DNA of 64,000 nucleotides, from NCBI RefSeq assembly GCF_018861755.1, contig NZ_JAHLEF010000013.1, forward strand, positions 57,087 to 121,086, given 5' to 3'. Numbering within the stretch: position 1 is the stretch's first letter; each line of letters begins with the position of its first letter. Source of the stretch: Clostridium sp. CF012. GTDB taxonomy: Bacteria > Bacillota > Clostridia > Clostridiales > Clostridiaceae. The notes under the pieces are model-generated. The model did not search any database. It was not told where the DNA came from and saw nothing but the letters and a program-made list of their open reading frames with translations. Shown here one piece after another: positions 41,677 through 51,650 of the stretch. Made by a program: the position numbers and the translations under genes.

Positions 41677-42729
41677 ATGGAAAACATTCTAAAAAAAATT
41701 GATAAGTTAGCTGTGTTCTTTGTTTTGTATACCTTTATTTTTGTAATCTTTTTCGGAACTATTGGATATACACTCCCTTTTGTGTTAGCTCTTATTCTAG
41801 CTTCACTACTTAAGATACCAACAAAATTTTTGATGAGAAAATTCAAAATTAAAAACACTATAGCTTCACTATTTACTACTACTATATTTTTCACAGTAAT
41901 TGTTATATTGTTATCCTTAATTGTAACCACTATAACTTCAGAAACAATACAATTAGTAAAAAATATTCAATCTTATTTCTCTAATAACAAAGATAGTATA
42001 ATTGATTTCTTTAGCAATCTAAAAAACTATTATAAAAATTTAGACCCCAGCATTCTCACTAATATTGAGTCAAACATTTCTAACTATATAACCAAGACTT
42101 TAAATATAAGTATGGATGCCTCTACAAAAATATTTTCCCTAACCCTAGGTTTTATGTCTACTGTCCCTTATACTTTGATGGTTTTACTATTTACTTTACT
42201 TACTACATATTTTTTCACAAAAGATTTATCATCTTCTAGCAATAAAATATTTGATTTGATTCCTAATAAAAATGGAGATAGAGTACATTATATATTTGAT
42301 GAATCAAAAAAAATGTTTAAAAACTATTTGCTATCTTACTTACTTATAATCACTATAACATTTTTAGAAACATTAATTGTTTTTTTAGTTTTCAAAGTTA
42401 AGTATGCTGTAACTCTAAGTATATTATGTGGAATATTTGATTTGCTCCCCATCTTCGGTATAGGCGCTATATATATTCCACTAATCGTAATATTTTTTAT
42501 ATCTGGAAATTATGTTGCTGCCTTAGGACTTCTAATATCTTATGTGATTATTACCATAGTAAGACAAATTATAGAACCTAAAATAGTCTCATCATCACTA
42601 GGTATTAATCCTGTTGCAGTTCTTGCTTCTATATTTATAGGATTAAAAGCAAATGGTCTTATTGGCATGTTATTCTGTATGTTTTTAGTGGTATTTTACA
42701 ATATATTGAAAAAAGTTGAAGTTTTATAG
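41677..42729 (+). CDS. AI-2E/YtvI family transporter-like membrane protein
   Basis: A 350-residue protein with about seven to eight transmembrane helices and a cytoplasmic or periplasmic loop around residues 85-150. The pattern fits the AI-2E transporter family and its sporulation-linked YtvI branch: the C-terminal GIFDLLPIFGIGAIYIPLI and RQIIEPKIVSSSLGINPVAVLASIFIGLKANGL. It begins nine bases after the desulfurase gene and is probably co-transcribed. The substrate is unknown; the annotation as AI-2 exporter is by family only. Confidence 0.84.
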   Translation: MENILKKIDKLAVFFVLYTFIFVIFFGTIGYTLPFVLALILASLLKIPTKFLMRKFKIKNTIASLFTTTIFFTVIVILLSLIVTTITSETIQLVKNIQSYFSNNKDSIIDFFSNLKNYYKNLDPSILTNIESNISNYITKTLNISMDASTKIFSLTLGFMSTVPYTLMVLLFTLLTTYFFTKDLSSSSNKIFDLIPNKNGDRVHYIFDESKKMFKNYLLSYLLIITITFLETLIVFLVFKVKYAVTLSILCGIFDLLPIFGIGAIYIPLIVIFFISGNYVAALGLLISYVIITIVRQIIEPKIVSSSLGINPVAVLASIFIGLKANGLIGMLFCMFLVVFYNILKKVEVL

Positions 42730-42732
42730 AAT

Positions 42733-42776
42733 AAAAAACCTCCTACATGGATAAAATCCAAATAGGAGGTTTTTTT
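42733..42776 (+). terminator. Terminator-like hairpin that contains the yyaC ribosome binding site
   Basis: AAAAAACCTCCT (42733-42744) pairs perfectly with AGGAGGTTTTTT (42764-42775). It starts four bases after the YtvI-like stop codon, and its 3' arm is the AGGAGG ribosome site of yyaC, with the ATG directly after the T run (42777). Confidence 0.8.
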
Positions 42777-43379
42777 ATGCTAGAAAAAGTTATTTTAGAT
42801 TCTATGTCCAGAGATTGTACTTTTAAATTAAGAGATATTATAAGTCAATATATTTTTCCCATAGCTAAATGCTCACGTCCTATTGTTGTTTTATGTATTG
42901 GAACCGACCGATCTACTGGTGATAGTTTAGGCCCCTTGGTTGGAAATAAACTTAAATTTTTAGTTAGAAATAAAATTCACATTTACGGCAGTCTTGAATG
43001 CCCGGTGCACGCCAAAAATTTATGTGAAACAATTGACGAAATTAACTATACCTATACTGACCCATATATTATTGCAATTGATGCTTGCCTTGGAAGTTTG
43101 CAAAATGTAGGAAAAATTATTGTTGAAGAAAAACCCTTAAGCCCTGGTGCTGCTATGAATAAAAATTTGCCTAAAGTAGGTAATTTAAGCATAACTGGAG
43201 TTGTAAATATATCTGGAGCCTTTGAATTTATGGTTCTTCAAAATACGAGATTGTATACAGTGATGATGCTTGCCGATGCCATTGCAAATGGTTTATATCA
43301 TTCAATACTCAAAACTGTAGGCGGAAGAAAAATCAACTCCATTTATGAGGATTTCAATATTAAAGATGTTGAAGGTTAG
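42777..43379 (+). CDS. yyaC: spore protease YyaC
   Basis: A 200-residue protein of the GPR-like germination-protease fold, made in sporulating clostridia and bacilli. The ATG at 42777 directly follows the AGGAGG plus T run. Conserved segments are VVLCIGTDRSTGDSLGPLVG (about 40-58), VHAKNL, IAIDACLGSLQNVGKI and KPLSPGAAMNKNLPKVGN. The substrate is not established. Translation start lies inside a hairpin arm. Confidence 0.92.
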   Translation: MLEKVILDSMSRDCTFKLRDIISQYIFPIAKCSRPIVVLCIGTDRSTGDSLGPLVGNKLKFLVRNKIHIYGSLECPVHAKNLCETIDEINYTYTDPYIIAIDACLGSLQNVGKIIVEEKPLSPGAAMNKNLPKVGNLSITGVVNISGAFEFMVLQNTRLYTVMMLADAIANGLYHSILKTVGGRKINSIYEDFNIKDVEG

Positions 43380-43443
43380 TTTACTTTGTCAACTGCCCCA
43401 CCCCAAAAGGAATTCTGTTTATTACACTATTATATAAAAAAAA

Positions 43444-43500
43444 CAAATATAAAATCCTAGGCAGTTGTTAAAGCATGCTTAGATTTTATATTTGATTTTT
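43444..43500 (+). terminator. Terminator of yyaC
   Basis: CAAATATAAAATC (43444-43456) pairs with GATTTTATATTTG (43482-43494), followed by a T run. Confidence 0.75.
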
Positions 43501-43646
43501 ATTTATTGCACATGGATTTTATACAAATTCCATGATAATAAACAACAAACTTGAAGACTAATGTACCTTTATGTATCTTGAAGATTTTTTACAAGGTTTG
43601 TACATATTTATCATACAATTTAATAATATATTAAAGAGTTATTTTT

Positions 43647-43904
43647 TTAAAATATTGAACTACATACTCTATTACATAATATATACTCTATTTCATCAAT
43701 AGTTTTACTTCCACTATCTATAATTAAAGTACCTTCTCTTCGTATATTATTTTGCATATTTAGATTTATAAGACCCCCATCTTTAAGTTTGCATATTATT
43801 GCATCACAATAGGTATTATTGTCTCTATTATTTATCACAGTATATCCTCTTTTAATTAGTTCATCCTGTAAATATTCAAGTTCCTCTGAAATACATATTA
43901 CCAT
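43647..43904 (-). CDS. UPF0180 (YkuS) family protein
   Basis: An 85-residue protein. The opening MVICISEELEYLQDELIKRGYTVIN and the later RREGTLIIDSGSKTIDEIEYIL correspond to UPF0180/YkuS, a short Firmicute family without known function. Its start codon directly abuts a terminator-like hairpin (43905-43947) that includes its ribosome site GGGG. Confidence 0.75.
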   Translation of the reverse strand: MVICISEELEYLQDELIKRGYTVINNRDNNTYCDAIICKLKDGGLINLNMQNNIRREGTLIIDSGSKTIDEIEYILCNRVCSSIF

Positions 43905-43947
43905 AAAAAACCCCTTTGTTTTTAGTATGCCACAAAAAAGGTTTTTT
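43905..43947 (-). terminator. Terminator-like hairpin enclosing the UPF0180 ribosome site
   Basis: On the minus strand AAAAAACCTTTTTTG pairs with CAAAGGGGTTTTTT (two G-U pairs), and the T6 run is followed immediately by the ATG. It lies between DUF4446 (ends 43976) and the UPF0180 gene. Confidence 0.65.
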
Positions 43948-43975
43948 ATTATTAAATTTAATAATACATAATCTT

Positions 43976-44482
43976 TTATTTATTTTTAGAACTAATGGCT
44001 CCTTGTAACACTTTATTCTCTTCCTCGGACAAATCATACCTAGATATCCCTTTATCTATGGGCTTAGCATAGGTTGTACTCTCGTTTCTACCATAAATAC
44101 TTGTTAATATAGCACCATTATTGTTTCCATCTAAAAGTGCTATTGAGAAGCTTAAATCACTTCCAACATCATCAAAAGCCTTATATCTTACCATTGAAGT
44201 TTTTTGAATACAAGTTTTTAGTCCATCACTTATTTCTTCATACATTTGTTTCATAACCACATTTTCTTCTTTAACCTCATCAATTTTATCCAAATAGGAT
44301 ACAACCATTTCCTCTAAATTTTTATTGTTTACGCCTCTCATTAATTTTCTGTACTTTTTTTCTAATTTATTTAAAGATGCATAGGTCATTATGATTATTA
44401 TGATTAATATAAATACAAGCGTCATAAGTGCTAATGTTATATATATCTGCGCACTATTTATAAAATTGAATATACTTTGCAT
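43976..44482 (-). CDS. DUF4446 family protein
   Basis: A 168-residue protein with one N-terminal transmembrane segment (about 14-36), a coiled region (about 37-90), and a C-terminal domain SFSIALLDGNNNGAILTSIYGRNESTTYAKPIDKG that is typical of DUF4446. It is placed downstream of parB in clostridia. Function is unknown; the conserved position suggests a role linked to cell division or segregation. Confidence 0.88.
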   Translation of the reverse strand: MQSIFNFINSAQIYITLALMTLVFILIIIIIMTYASLNKLEKKYRKLMRGVNNKNLEEMVVSYLDKIDEVKEENVVMKQMYEEISDGLKTCIQKTSMVRYKAFDDVGSDLSFSIALLDGNNNGAILTSIYGRNESTTYAKPIDKGISRYDLSEEENKVLQGAISSKNK

Positions 44483-44505
44483 TATGAATTACATCCTCTC
44501 GATTA

Positions 44506-44521
44506 TGTTTCACGTGAAACA
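44506..44521. promoter_or_regulatory. parS: parS site 1
   Basis: TGTTTCACGTGAAACA matches the consensus ParB site exactly. It touches the parB stop codon (44522). Confidence 0.95.
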
Positions 44522-45370
44522 TTATATATTAAAAACTTCTAAAATTCTTTCAAAATCTTCTTCTGAGTAATATTCAATTTCTATTTTACCCTTGCTTCTA
44601 TTTTTAGAATTTATAAATACTTTCGTACCAAATCTATTCTCTAATTTATTCATTATATCTTTATAATATAAATTATTTTCACTTTTAACCACCTTTTCTT
44701 TTTTTTCATTTTCATGATTTTTTACTAATCTCTCTGTTTCTCTCACTGAAAGACTCTCATCTATAACCATTTGAGCAATTCCATACTGAATTTCCTTATC
44801 ATTTATGCCCAGTATTGCCCTTCCATGCCCCTCAGAAATAACTCCATCTATTATATAATCTTGAACTCTCTCATCTAAATTTAATAATCTCATACAGTTT
44901 GTTATTGCCGTTCTTGATTTACATACCTTTTTACTTATTTCCTCTTGAGTAAGATTAAAGTCTACTAATAGTCTTTTATAAGCTAAAGCTTCTTCAATTG
45001 GATTAAGGTCTTCTCTTTGAATGTTTTCTATTAATGATATTTCTAACACTTCTTTACTTTCTATATTCATAATAATTGCAGGTATTTCCACAAGTCCAAT
45101 ACTTTTAGCCGCTCTGAACCTTCGCTCACCTGCTATAACTGTATATGTATCATTTTCTCTATTTAATATAATTGGTTGAATTACCCCATGTTCTTTTATA
45201 GATTGTGCGAGTTCTGATATTTTTTCAGGGTCAAAGCTTTTTCTTGGTTGATCTTTATTTGCTTTAATCAAATTCATAGATATTTTAAGTACCGAGGAAC
45301 CGTCCTCTATTATTTCCTCTTCAGGTATTAATGCTCCCAGGCCCTTACCTAATCCAAATTTTTTGTTCAC
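44522..45370 (-). CDS. parB: chromosome partitioning protein ParB (Spo0J)
   Basis: A 282-residue CTP-dependent DNA clamp that loads at parS and organises the origin region. The ParB/Srx domain holds GERRFRAAKSIG (about 80-91) and ENIQREDLNPIEEALAY (about 112-128), followed by the helix-turn-helix LTQEEISKKVCKSRTAITNCMRLL and a C-terminal dimerisation domain. It starts 6 bases after the parA stop codon. A parS site overlaps the end of the gene. Confidence 0.97.
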   Translation of the reverse strand: MNKKFGLGKGLGALIPEEEIIEDGSSVLKISMNLIKANKDQPRKSFDPEKISELAQSIKEHGVIQPIILNRENDTYTVIAGERRFRAAKSIGLVEIPAIIMNIESKEVLEISLIENIQREDLNPIEEALAYKRLLVDFNLTQEEISKKVCKSRTAITNCMRLLNLDERVQDYIIDGVISEGHGRAILGINDKEIQYGIAQMVIDESLSVRETERLVKNHENEKKEKVVKSENNLYYKDIMNKLENRFGTKVFINSKNRSKGKIEIEYYSEEDFERILEVFNI

Positions 45371-45376
45371 AATATA

Positions 45377-46144
45377 TCATCTCCCTTGTCTTTCTAAGAA
45401 TTCATTTGCTAATTCTTCGTAAGCTTCTGCACCCTTACATTTATCATCATACAGCATAATTGGTAATCCAAAACTTGGAGCTTCAGCGAGTCTTATATTT
45501 CTAGGTATTGTAGTTTTATAAACCTTATCATTGAAATATTTCTTCACTTCTGATACAACTTCATTGCATAGTTTAGTTCTATTATCATACATACTTAGAA
45601 TTACACCCTGAATTTCTAGTTTTTTATTTAGAGATTTTTTAACTAATTGGATTGTATTTACTAACTGTCCAACACCTTCTAAAGCATAAAATTCACATTG
45701 AATAGGTGTTAGTACGCTAGTTGCAGCGGTAAGAGCATTAATAGTTAAAATTCCCAGTGAAGGTGGACAGTCTATGAAAATATAATCAAATTCGCCTTCA
45801 ATTTCTTTAAGTTTCTCTTTTAGTATATTTTCACGATTACTTCTATTTATCAATTCTACTTCTGCACCTGCAAGTTCCATTTTCGATGGTACTATATACA
45901 GATTATTAATTAGCTCGCATTCTTTTATAGTTTCCCTTATGGAAATATCTGATGTTAACAAATCATACATTGATAGCTTGATTTTTTTCTTATCAAATCC
46001 GAGCCCACTAGTGGTATTTCCCTGAGGATCTATATCTATTGTTAAAATTTTCTTACCTTGTAATGCTAAGTAAGAGCATAAGTTTATATTCGTAGTAGTT
46101 TTACCTACTCCTCCCTTTTGATTAAAAATACATATGGTTTCCAT
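45377..46144 (-). CDS. parA: chromosome partitioning ATPase ParA (Soj)
   Basis: A 255-residue deviant-Walker ATPase that acts with ParB. The Walker A is KGGVGKTTTNIN (residues 9-20), Walker A' is DIDPQGNTTSG near 38 and Walker B FIDCPPSLG near 125. Co-transcribed with parB. In Bacillus and clostridia Soj also controls DnaA. Confidence 0.97.
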   Translation of the reverse strand: METICIFNQKGGVGKTTTNINLCSYLALQGKKILTIDIDPQGNTTSGLGFDKKKIKLSMYDLLTSDISIRETIKECELINNLYIVPSKMELAGAEVELINRSNRENILKEKLKEIEGEFDYIFIDCPPSLGILTINALTAATSVLTPIQCEFYALEGVGQLVNTIQLVKKSLNKKLEIQGVILSMYDNRTKLCNEVVSEVKKYFNDKVYKTTIPRNIRLAEAPSFGLPIMLYDDKCKGAEAYEELANEFLERQGR

Positions 46145-46336
46145 GACTACACCTGCCCTTCATAATATTATTCATTCCTATACAAGATACACCTAAATAA
46201 TTAAAAAGAAAAGTTAATATTGTATTTTACATTATTATTTACTCGAATGTGCCTAAATCAATTTTTCTATATAGTTCATTATATATTTATGTTAAATATA
46301 TTAATAGTATTATTTTCAATATTTCAAAAAAAATAA

Positions 46337-46374
46337 AAAAAACAGAATGTTTCACGTGAAACATTCTGTTTTTT
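46337..46374. terminator. Perfect 38-bp palindrome: noc terminator with embedded parS
   Basis: A6-CAGAA-parS-TTCTG-T6 forms an exact 38-bp palindrome starting six bases beyond the noc stop codon, with T6 ends on both strands. Confidence 0.85.
46348..46363. promoter_or_regulatory. parS: parS site 2 inside the noc terminator
   Basis: TGTTTCACGTGAAACA, an exact consensus, forms the centre of the terminator palindrome after noc. Confidence 0.95.
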
Positions 46375-46379
46375 ATAAT

Positions 46380-47159
46380 CTATTTTTTAGGTATTCTTAT
46401 CGTTACCTCGATACTATCTTCTAATTCTCTAGATTTATAATCTGCATTTATTCCATACTTATCAAAAACTTGTTTGATAGTATTTATATAAACTCTAGGA
46501 GAAAAGATTCCCTTGATTTTTTTCTTTCCATCAGTAGCCACTTCATCCCTACATAGCTTTAATAATTCTTTTTCAATAAGTTCTTCAGTATTTTTAACAT
46601 TAAGTGTTTTATCAATAACTATTTTAAGTACTTTTTTCTGGATATTTATATCATTTAATTTTAAAAGAGCCCTAGCATGTCTCTCAGTAAGCTTATTTTC
46701 TATCAAACTATTTGTAATTTGCTTATCCAATTTTAATAACCTTAACTTATTAGCTATAGTTGATTGTTTCTTCCCTATTACCTGTGCTAATTGCTCTTGT
46801 GTATAAGAATGATCCTGGATGAGATTATAGTAAGCTGATGCTTCTTCAAGAAAATTCAAATCTTCTCTTTGCAAATTTTCCAGTAGCGCAATTGCAGCAG
46901 AATCTTTATCTGTAATATCAATAATAATTACTGGAACTTGCTGAAGTCCTATTTTTTTTGCTGCTCTTAGTCTTCTTTCACCTGCTACTAGTTCGTATCT
47001 GATATCACCGCTTTTTCTAACTGTTAAAGGTTGGATTATTCCGTAAGCTTTTATTGACTGTGAAAGCTCCTGGATAGTTTCTTCATTAAAATGCTTTCTA
47101 GGCTGATAGACGTTTGGAGAAATTAATTCTATAGATACATATTTTACATCATTTTGCAT
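46380..47159 (-). CDS. noc: nucleoid occlusion protein Noc / ParB-like
   Basis: A 259-residue ParB-family protein. The ParB/Srx domain has GERRLRAAKKIG (about 59-70) and LLENLQREDLNFLEEASAYY (about 92-111). The helix-turn-helix is YTQEQLAQVIGKKQSTIANKLRLLKL, and the C-terminal domain is longer and more divergent than ParB, as in Noc. In Bacillus Noc binds NBS sites and blocks division over the nucleoid. A second ParB paralogue with a parS-like site is an alternative. Confidence 0.9.
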   Translation of the reverse strand: MQNDVKYVSIELISPNVYQPRKHFNEETIQELSQSIKAYGIIQPLTVRKSGDIRYELVAGERRLRAAKKIGLQQVPVIIIDITDKDSAAIALLENLQREDLNFLEEASAYYNLIQDHSYTQEQLAQVIGKKQSTIANKLRLLKLDKQITNSLIENKLTERHARALLKLNDINIQKKVLKIVIDKTLNVKNTEELIEKELLKLCRDEVATDGKKKIKGIFSPRVYINTIKQVFDKYGINADYKSRELEDSIEVTIRIPKK

Positions 47160-47256
47160 AATATACCATCCTTAAGTTTTTCCTTTTATTAACAATTCTC
47201 TATTTTATGCTCATTTCCTTCTTTTTTTTTTATTTTTCGTACGACAATTTATAACA

Positions 47257-47313
47257 CTATTCATCACCTGGTGCTGGAATATTAACAGCTTTAGAAGGAC
47301 ATACCTATGCAAC
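47257..47313 (-). pseudogene. Possible remnant of a ferredoxin-like gene
   Basis: In the noc-rsmG gap the minus strand encodes VCPSKAVNIPAPGDE followed by a stop, which has the look of a 4Fe-4S ferredoxin C-terminus. Just upstream in another frame EILSCIG can be read, as if the CxxCxxC part had been deleted with a frameshift. No intact frame remains. The rest of the 220-base gap is AT-rich with nothing recognised. Confidence 0.4.
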
Positions 47314-47379
47314 TTAAAATTTCTTTTATAAACATTAGATTACCATTTATAATGCTTATGACCACCTTCTGAAATGTCG

Positions 47380-48099
47380 TTAACCCAGTGGGGTTTTAGT
47401 AACCATTCCGGCTTTTCTAGGATACTTCTTATTAGTCTCTGCAATTTTACTTATTATAACTAAATTATGGTTAAGGTCACTGCCTTCAATTTGTACCTTT
47501 TCTATATGCTCTATACGTCCGCCTAGCATTCTGATTGCATTCTTGGAACACTTAATTTCCTCTTCAACTGCAGGTCCCTTCATTGCAACAAAGTACCCCC
47601 CCACCTTTACATAAGGTATGCAAAATTCACTCAGTACTGTTAAATTGGCAACGGCTCTTGAAACTGCTACGTCAAATTTTTCTCTATATTGCTTTTCTTG
47701 TGCAAAATCCTCCGCTCTTCCATGAATAGCTTTAATTTTTTCTAATTGGAGCTCTTTGATTACCACATTTAAAAAATTAATTCTCTTGTTTAGTGAATCT
47801 AATAAAACTATGTTTATTTCAGGTTTTATTATTTTCATAGGAATACCTGGAAATCCTCCTCCAGTTCCAATATCTATAATATTTTTTGCATTCCTTAGCT
47901 CCTGAAACTTAAAAACTTTTATAGAATCAATAAAATGTTTTTTTACTATTTCTTCATCTTCTTTTATTGCGGTTAAATTTACCTTTTCATTCCACTCTTT
48001 TATGAGGTCTTTATATTTCATAAATTGCTCATATTTTTTTTCATTGAACTCAAGTCCTTCATTATCGCTAGATTGATTCATTATATCAAAATATTGCAT
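47380..48099 (-). CDS. rsmG: 16S rRNA (guanine527-N7)-methyltransferase
   Basis: A 239-residue SAM-dependent methyltransferase modifying G527 of 16S rRNA. GGAGGTGAAGA precedes the ATG. The SAM-binding motif is [17 protein letters not shown] near residue 72, followed by [17 protein letters not shown] and the conserved SRAVANL (about 140). Follows mnmG by 14 bases. Confidence 0.96.
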   Translation of the reverse strand: MQYFDIMNQSSDNEGLEFNEKKYEQFMKYKDLIKEWNEKVNLTAIKEDEEIVKKHFIDSIKVFKFQELRNAKNIIDIGTGGGFPGIPMKIIKPEINIVLLDSLNKRINFLNVVIKELQLEKIKAIHGRAEDFAQEKQYREKFDVAVSRAVANLTVLSEFCIPYVKVGGYFVAMKGPAVEEEIKCSKNAIRMLGGRIEHIEKVQIEGSDLNHNLVIISKIAETNKKYPRKAGMVTKTPLG

Positions 48100-48113
48100 T
48101 CTTCACCTCCAAA

Positions 48114-50003
48114 TTATTCTTGTTCTTTCCTAATTCTATTTTGTTGCTCAATATAAATCATTAAAACAGACATGTCTGCAGGTGATACCCCTGATATTCT
48201 GGAAGCTTGCCCTATACTTTCCGGTCTGATTTTGCCTAATTTTTGCATAGCCTCTATCCTTAATCCTTTTATATTGTCGTAATTTATATCTTTTGATATA
48301 ATTTTGTTTTCAAACTTCTTAAATTGGTGAATTTGGTCTAATTGTTTTTGAATATAACCTTCATATTTTGACACAATATTAACTTGCTGTTGTATATATT
48401 TATTTAACTGCGGCCTCTGCGGATCTAGTTTCTCTACAATATAGTAATCAAGCTCCGGTCTTTTTATAAGTTCGTACAGACTAATGGGCTTTTTCAATGG
48501 CGTTGAATTACAAGAAATTAAGAATGCCTCAATTTCTTTTTTATTTGTAATTTGCAGATGTTTTATTCTGCTCAGTTCCTCATCTAGTTGCATTTTCTTT
48601 GTCTTGAATATTTCATATCTAAAGGCGTTAACAAGTCCTACGGTGTATCCTATTTCAGTTAACCTTAAATCAGCATTATCTTGTCTTAGTAGCAATCTAT
48701 ACTCCGCTCTTGAGGTCATCATCCTATATGGCTCATTGGTACCTTTAGTAACTAAATCATCAATTAAAACGCCTATATATCCATCAGATCTTTTTAATAT
48801 CAATGGATCCTTATTTTGAATATAAAGTGCAGCATTAATTCCTGCCATAATACCCTGAGCGGCAGCTTCCTCATATCCCGAGCTACCATTTATTTGTCCA
48901 GCTGAGAATAACCCCCGAATATTTTTAAATTCCAGTGAAAGCTTTAAATCAGTGGAATCTATACAATCATATTCTATAGCATAAGCAGTTCTCATTATTT
49001 CTACATTTTCAAGTCCTGGCACTGTTTTTAACACTTCAACCTGAATATCCTCTGGAAGTGAGCTAGACATACCTTGAACATACATTTCCTCAGTATTCTC
49101 ACCCTCAGGTTCAATAAATATTTGGTGCCTTTCCTTATCTGCAAATCTCATCACTTTATCCTCGATGGAAGGACAATATCTAGGACCTGTACTCACAATA
49201 GATCCATTATACAGTGGGGATCTATGAATATTTTTTCTAATTACGTTATGAGTGTCCTCATTTGTATAAGTTAAATAGCAGCTTATCTGGTTTCGATGTA
49301 TGTCTCCACTAATAAATGAAAATGGTACTACTTCTATATCTCCAACTTGCGCTTCCATTTTAGAAAAATCAACTGACCGTTTATTTATTCTAGCTGGTGT
49401 TCCGGTTTTAAATCTTCGGAGTTCTATTCCTATTTCATTTAAAGATTTAGAAAGTTCATTAGCTGGCAATAATCCACTAGGCCCTTCATCATAGGTACAA
49501 TCTCCAATTATAACTTTTGATTTCAAATATGTTCCTGAGGCTATAATTACAGCTTTTGTTGTAAAATATGCTCCATTTTTAGTAAGAACACCCACAACTT
49601 TCTGTTCTTCAATATCTATAGATACTACTTCCAATTGTCTTAATTGTAAATTTTCTTGCTTTTCTAATACATTTTTCATTCTTTGTCCATATGCTTTTTT
49701 ATCCGCTTGAGCTCTGAGCGAGAACACAGCCGGACCCTTAGATGTGTTTAGCATCCTTGATTGTATATATGTATTATCAATATTTACTCCCATTTCTCCC
49801 CCAAGAGCATCTATTTCCCTTACTAAATGTCCTTTAGCTGTGCCACCAATATTGGGGTTACATGGCATTAATGCCACGCTATCTAAGTTTATAGCACAAA
49901 TTAAAGTCTTGCATCCTATTCTTGCAGCTGCTAGAGCTGCCTCACAACCTGCGTGACCAGCTCCAATAACTACAACATCAAAATTTCCTGCAACATATTT
50001 CAT
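48114..50003 (-). CDS. mnmG: tRNA uridine-5-carboxymethylaminomethyl modification enzyme MnmG
   Basis: A 629-residue FAD protein that with MnmE modifies U34 of tRNAs. The ATG at 50003 is used because GTAGGT lies upstream. Motifs are [20 protein letters not shown] near 10, [25 protein letters not shown] near 45, [13 protein letters not shown] near 280 and [16 protein letters not shown] near 375. Length is typical. It starts 8 bases after the mnmE stop codon. Confidence 0.97.
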   Translation of the reverse strand: MKYVAGNFDVVVIGAGHAGCEAALAAARIGCKTLICAINLDSVALMPCNPNIGGTAKGHLVREIDALGGEMGVNIDNTYIQSRMLNTSKGPAVFSLRAQADKKAYGQRMKNVLEKQENLQLRQLEVVSIDIEEQKVVGVLTKNGAYFTTKAVIIASGTYLKSKVIIGDCTYDEGPSGLLPANELSKSLNEIGIELRRFKTGTPARINKRSVDFSKMEAQVGDIEVVPFSFISGDIHRNQISCYLTYTNEDTHNVIRKNIHRSPLYNGSIVSTGPRYCPSIEDKVMRFADKERHQIFIEPEGENTEEMYVQGMSSSLPEDIQVEVLKTVPGLENVEIMRTAYAIEYDCIDSTDLKLSLEFKNIRGLFSAGQINGSSGYEEAAAQGIMAGINAALYIQNKDPLILKRSDGYIGVLIDDLVTKGTNEPYRMMTSRAEYRLLLRQDNADLRLTEIGYTVGLVNAFRYEIFKTKKMQLDEELSRIKHLQITNKKEIEAFLISCNSTPLKKPISLYELIKRPELDYYIVEKLDPQRPQLNKYIQQQVNIVSKYEGYIQKQLDQIHQFKKFENKIISKDINYDNIKGLRIEAMQKLGKIRPESIGQASRISGVSPADMSVLMIYIEQQNRIRKEQE

Positions 50004-50011
50004 ATTTATAC

Positions 50012-51388
50012 CTACTTTCCTAAACAAAATTCTGAGAATATTTTATGTATAATATCTTCTTCTAAAGCCTCTCCGGTAATCTCTCCTAAATTCATCCATG
50101 CATTACGTATATCAATGGATGCTAAATCTATAGCTAAAGTATGCTCTAATGCATTTAGGGATGATTCTAAGTTTTCCTTTGCTCTTATTAAAGACTGCTT
50201 ATGTCTATTATTAGTAACAAAAACTCCTTCAGTTTTAATTTCGCCATTAAAGAATAAATCTTTTATATTTTCTTTAACCTGACTTAATCCTTCACCTGTT
50301 TTTGCTGAAATATTAGTTATATATTTTGATTTCAGACTTTGTAACTCACTCTTCTCTATTTTACCACCTAAATCGCTTTTATTTAAGAGAACAATGTATT
50401 TTTTTTCTTTAATATATTCAATGATTTCTTTATCTTCATGACTGAGCTTCATACTTGAATCTAACATTAAGATAACTAAATCCGCCTCATCTATTTTTTC
50501 TTTTGATGTTTGTACTCCTATTTTTTCAACTATATCTTCGGTTTCCCTTATACCTGCTGTATCTACTATCTTAACGGGTATACCCTCAATACTTATATAT
50601 TCTTCTATTGCATCCCTAGTAGTGCCTGGTACATCCGTAACAATAGCTCTTTTCTCTTTAACTAGAGCATTAAGCAGTGATGATTTACCTACATTAGGTT
50701 TACCAACTATTACTGTGCTTAAGCCTTCTCTAAGAATTTTCCCTTCATCTGCCGTACTGAGTAGTATATCTATCTCATTTATTATTGAAGCAACATCGCC
50801 GCTAACCATTCCTGCTGTTACTTCTTCAATATCCTCTTCTGGATAATCAACAGTTACCTCTATACTTGCAATTACACTAAGTAATTTATTTCTTATTGTT
50901 TTTATTTCCCTGGAAATTGATCCTTCAGATTGCAAAAGGGCGGACTTCATACTAAGCTCTGTCTTAGCTCTTATTATATCTATGACTGCCTCCGCTTGAC
51001 TTAAATCTATTCTACCATTTAAAAATGCTCTTTTAGTAAATTCTCCGGGTTCTGCCATTCTTGCTCCCGCTCTAATAACTTCTTGTAGAATTCTATTAGT
51101 ACCAACCACACCACCATGGCAATTTATCTCTATAGTATCCTCTGCGGTAAAACTTTTAGGACCCTTCATATAGGAAATAATAACTTCATCAAGTTTACTG
51201 CCATTTTTATCTATAACATAACCGTATCTCATAGTATAAGATTTAAAATCTTGAAGTCTTCTATTATTTTTACCTATAAATATGCTGTCTACTATATTAA
51301 TAGACTTATCCCCAGATACTCTAATTATAGATATACCACCTTCACCTATACTAGTTGCTATTGCAGCTATAGTATCAAATTCTTTCAT
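50012..51388 (-). CDS. mnmE: tRNA modification GTPase MnmE
   Basis: A 458-residue GTPase. The N-terminal tetrahydrofolate-binding domain ([26 protein letters not shown]) is followed by the G domain with [15 protein letters not shown] (near 226), [12 protein letters not shown] (near 249), DTAG and NKSD motifs, and the C-terminal FCLGK, whose Cys is the conserved final motif. AGGAGGTCAT precedes the ATG. Confidence 0.97.
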   Translation of the reverse strand: MKEFDTIAAIATSIGEGGISIIRVSGDKSINIVDSIFIGKNNRRLQDFKSYTMRYGYVIDKNGSKLDEVIISYMKGPKSFTAEDTIEINCHGGVVGTNRILQEVIRAGARMAEPGEFTKRAFLNGRIDLSQAEAVIDIIRAKTELSMKSALLQSEGSISREIKTIRNKLLSVIASIEVTVDYPEEDIEEVTAGMVSGDVASIINEIDILLSTADEGKILREGLSTVIVGKPNVGKSSLLNALVKEKRAIVTDVPGTTRDAIEEYISIEGIPVKIVDTAGIRETEDIVEKIGVQTSKEKIDEADLVILMLDSSMKLSHEDKEIIEYIKEKKYIVLLNKSDLGGKIEKSELQSLKSKYITNISAKTGEGLSQVKENIKDLFFNGEIKTEGVFVTNNRHKQSLIRAKENLESSLNALEHTLAIDLASIDIRNAWMNLGEITGEALEEDIIHKIFSEFCLGK

Positions 51389-51650
51389 TAAATATGACCT
51401 CCTAATTTTATAAGTATTTACTATTATATCCTATTAAAATATATTATATCAAAGCAACTTCTGTGGTTTTTATTACCCTATTATAAGTGTTTTTAATAAT
51501 ATTCGTAAAGTTCAATGTTAAATCATCAACTGAAGTGCTATCTATATGAATTTAGAACTTTTTTCTTCGAAAATATATTTAAATATAACTTTGAAACTTA
51601 AGAATATAATTAATATTACACTATGTTTTGTAAATTTAAAAAGAAAGCCC

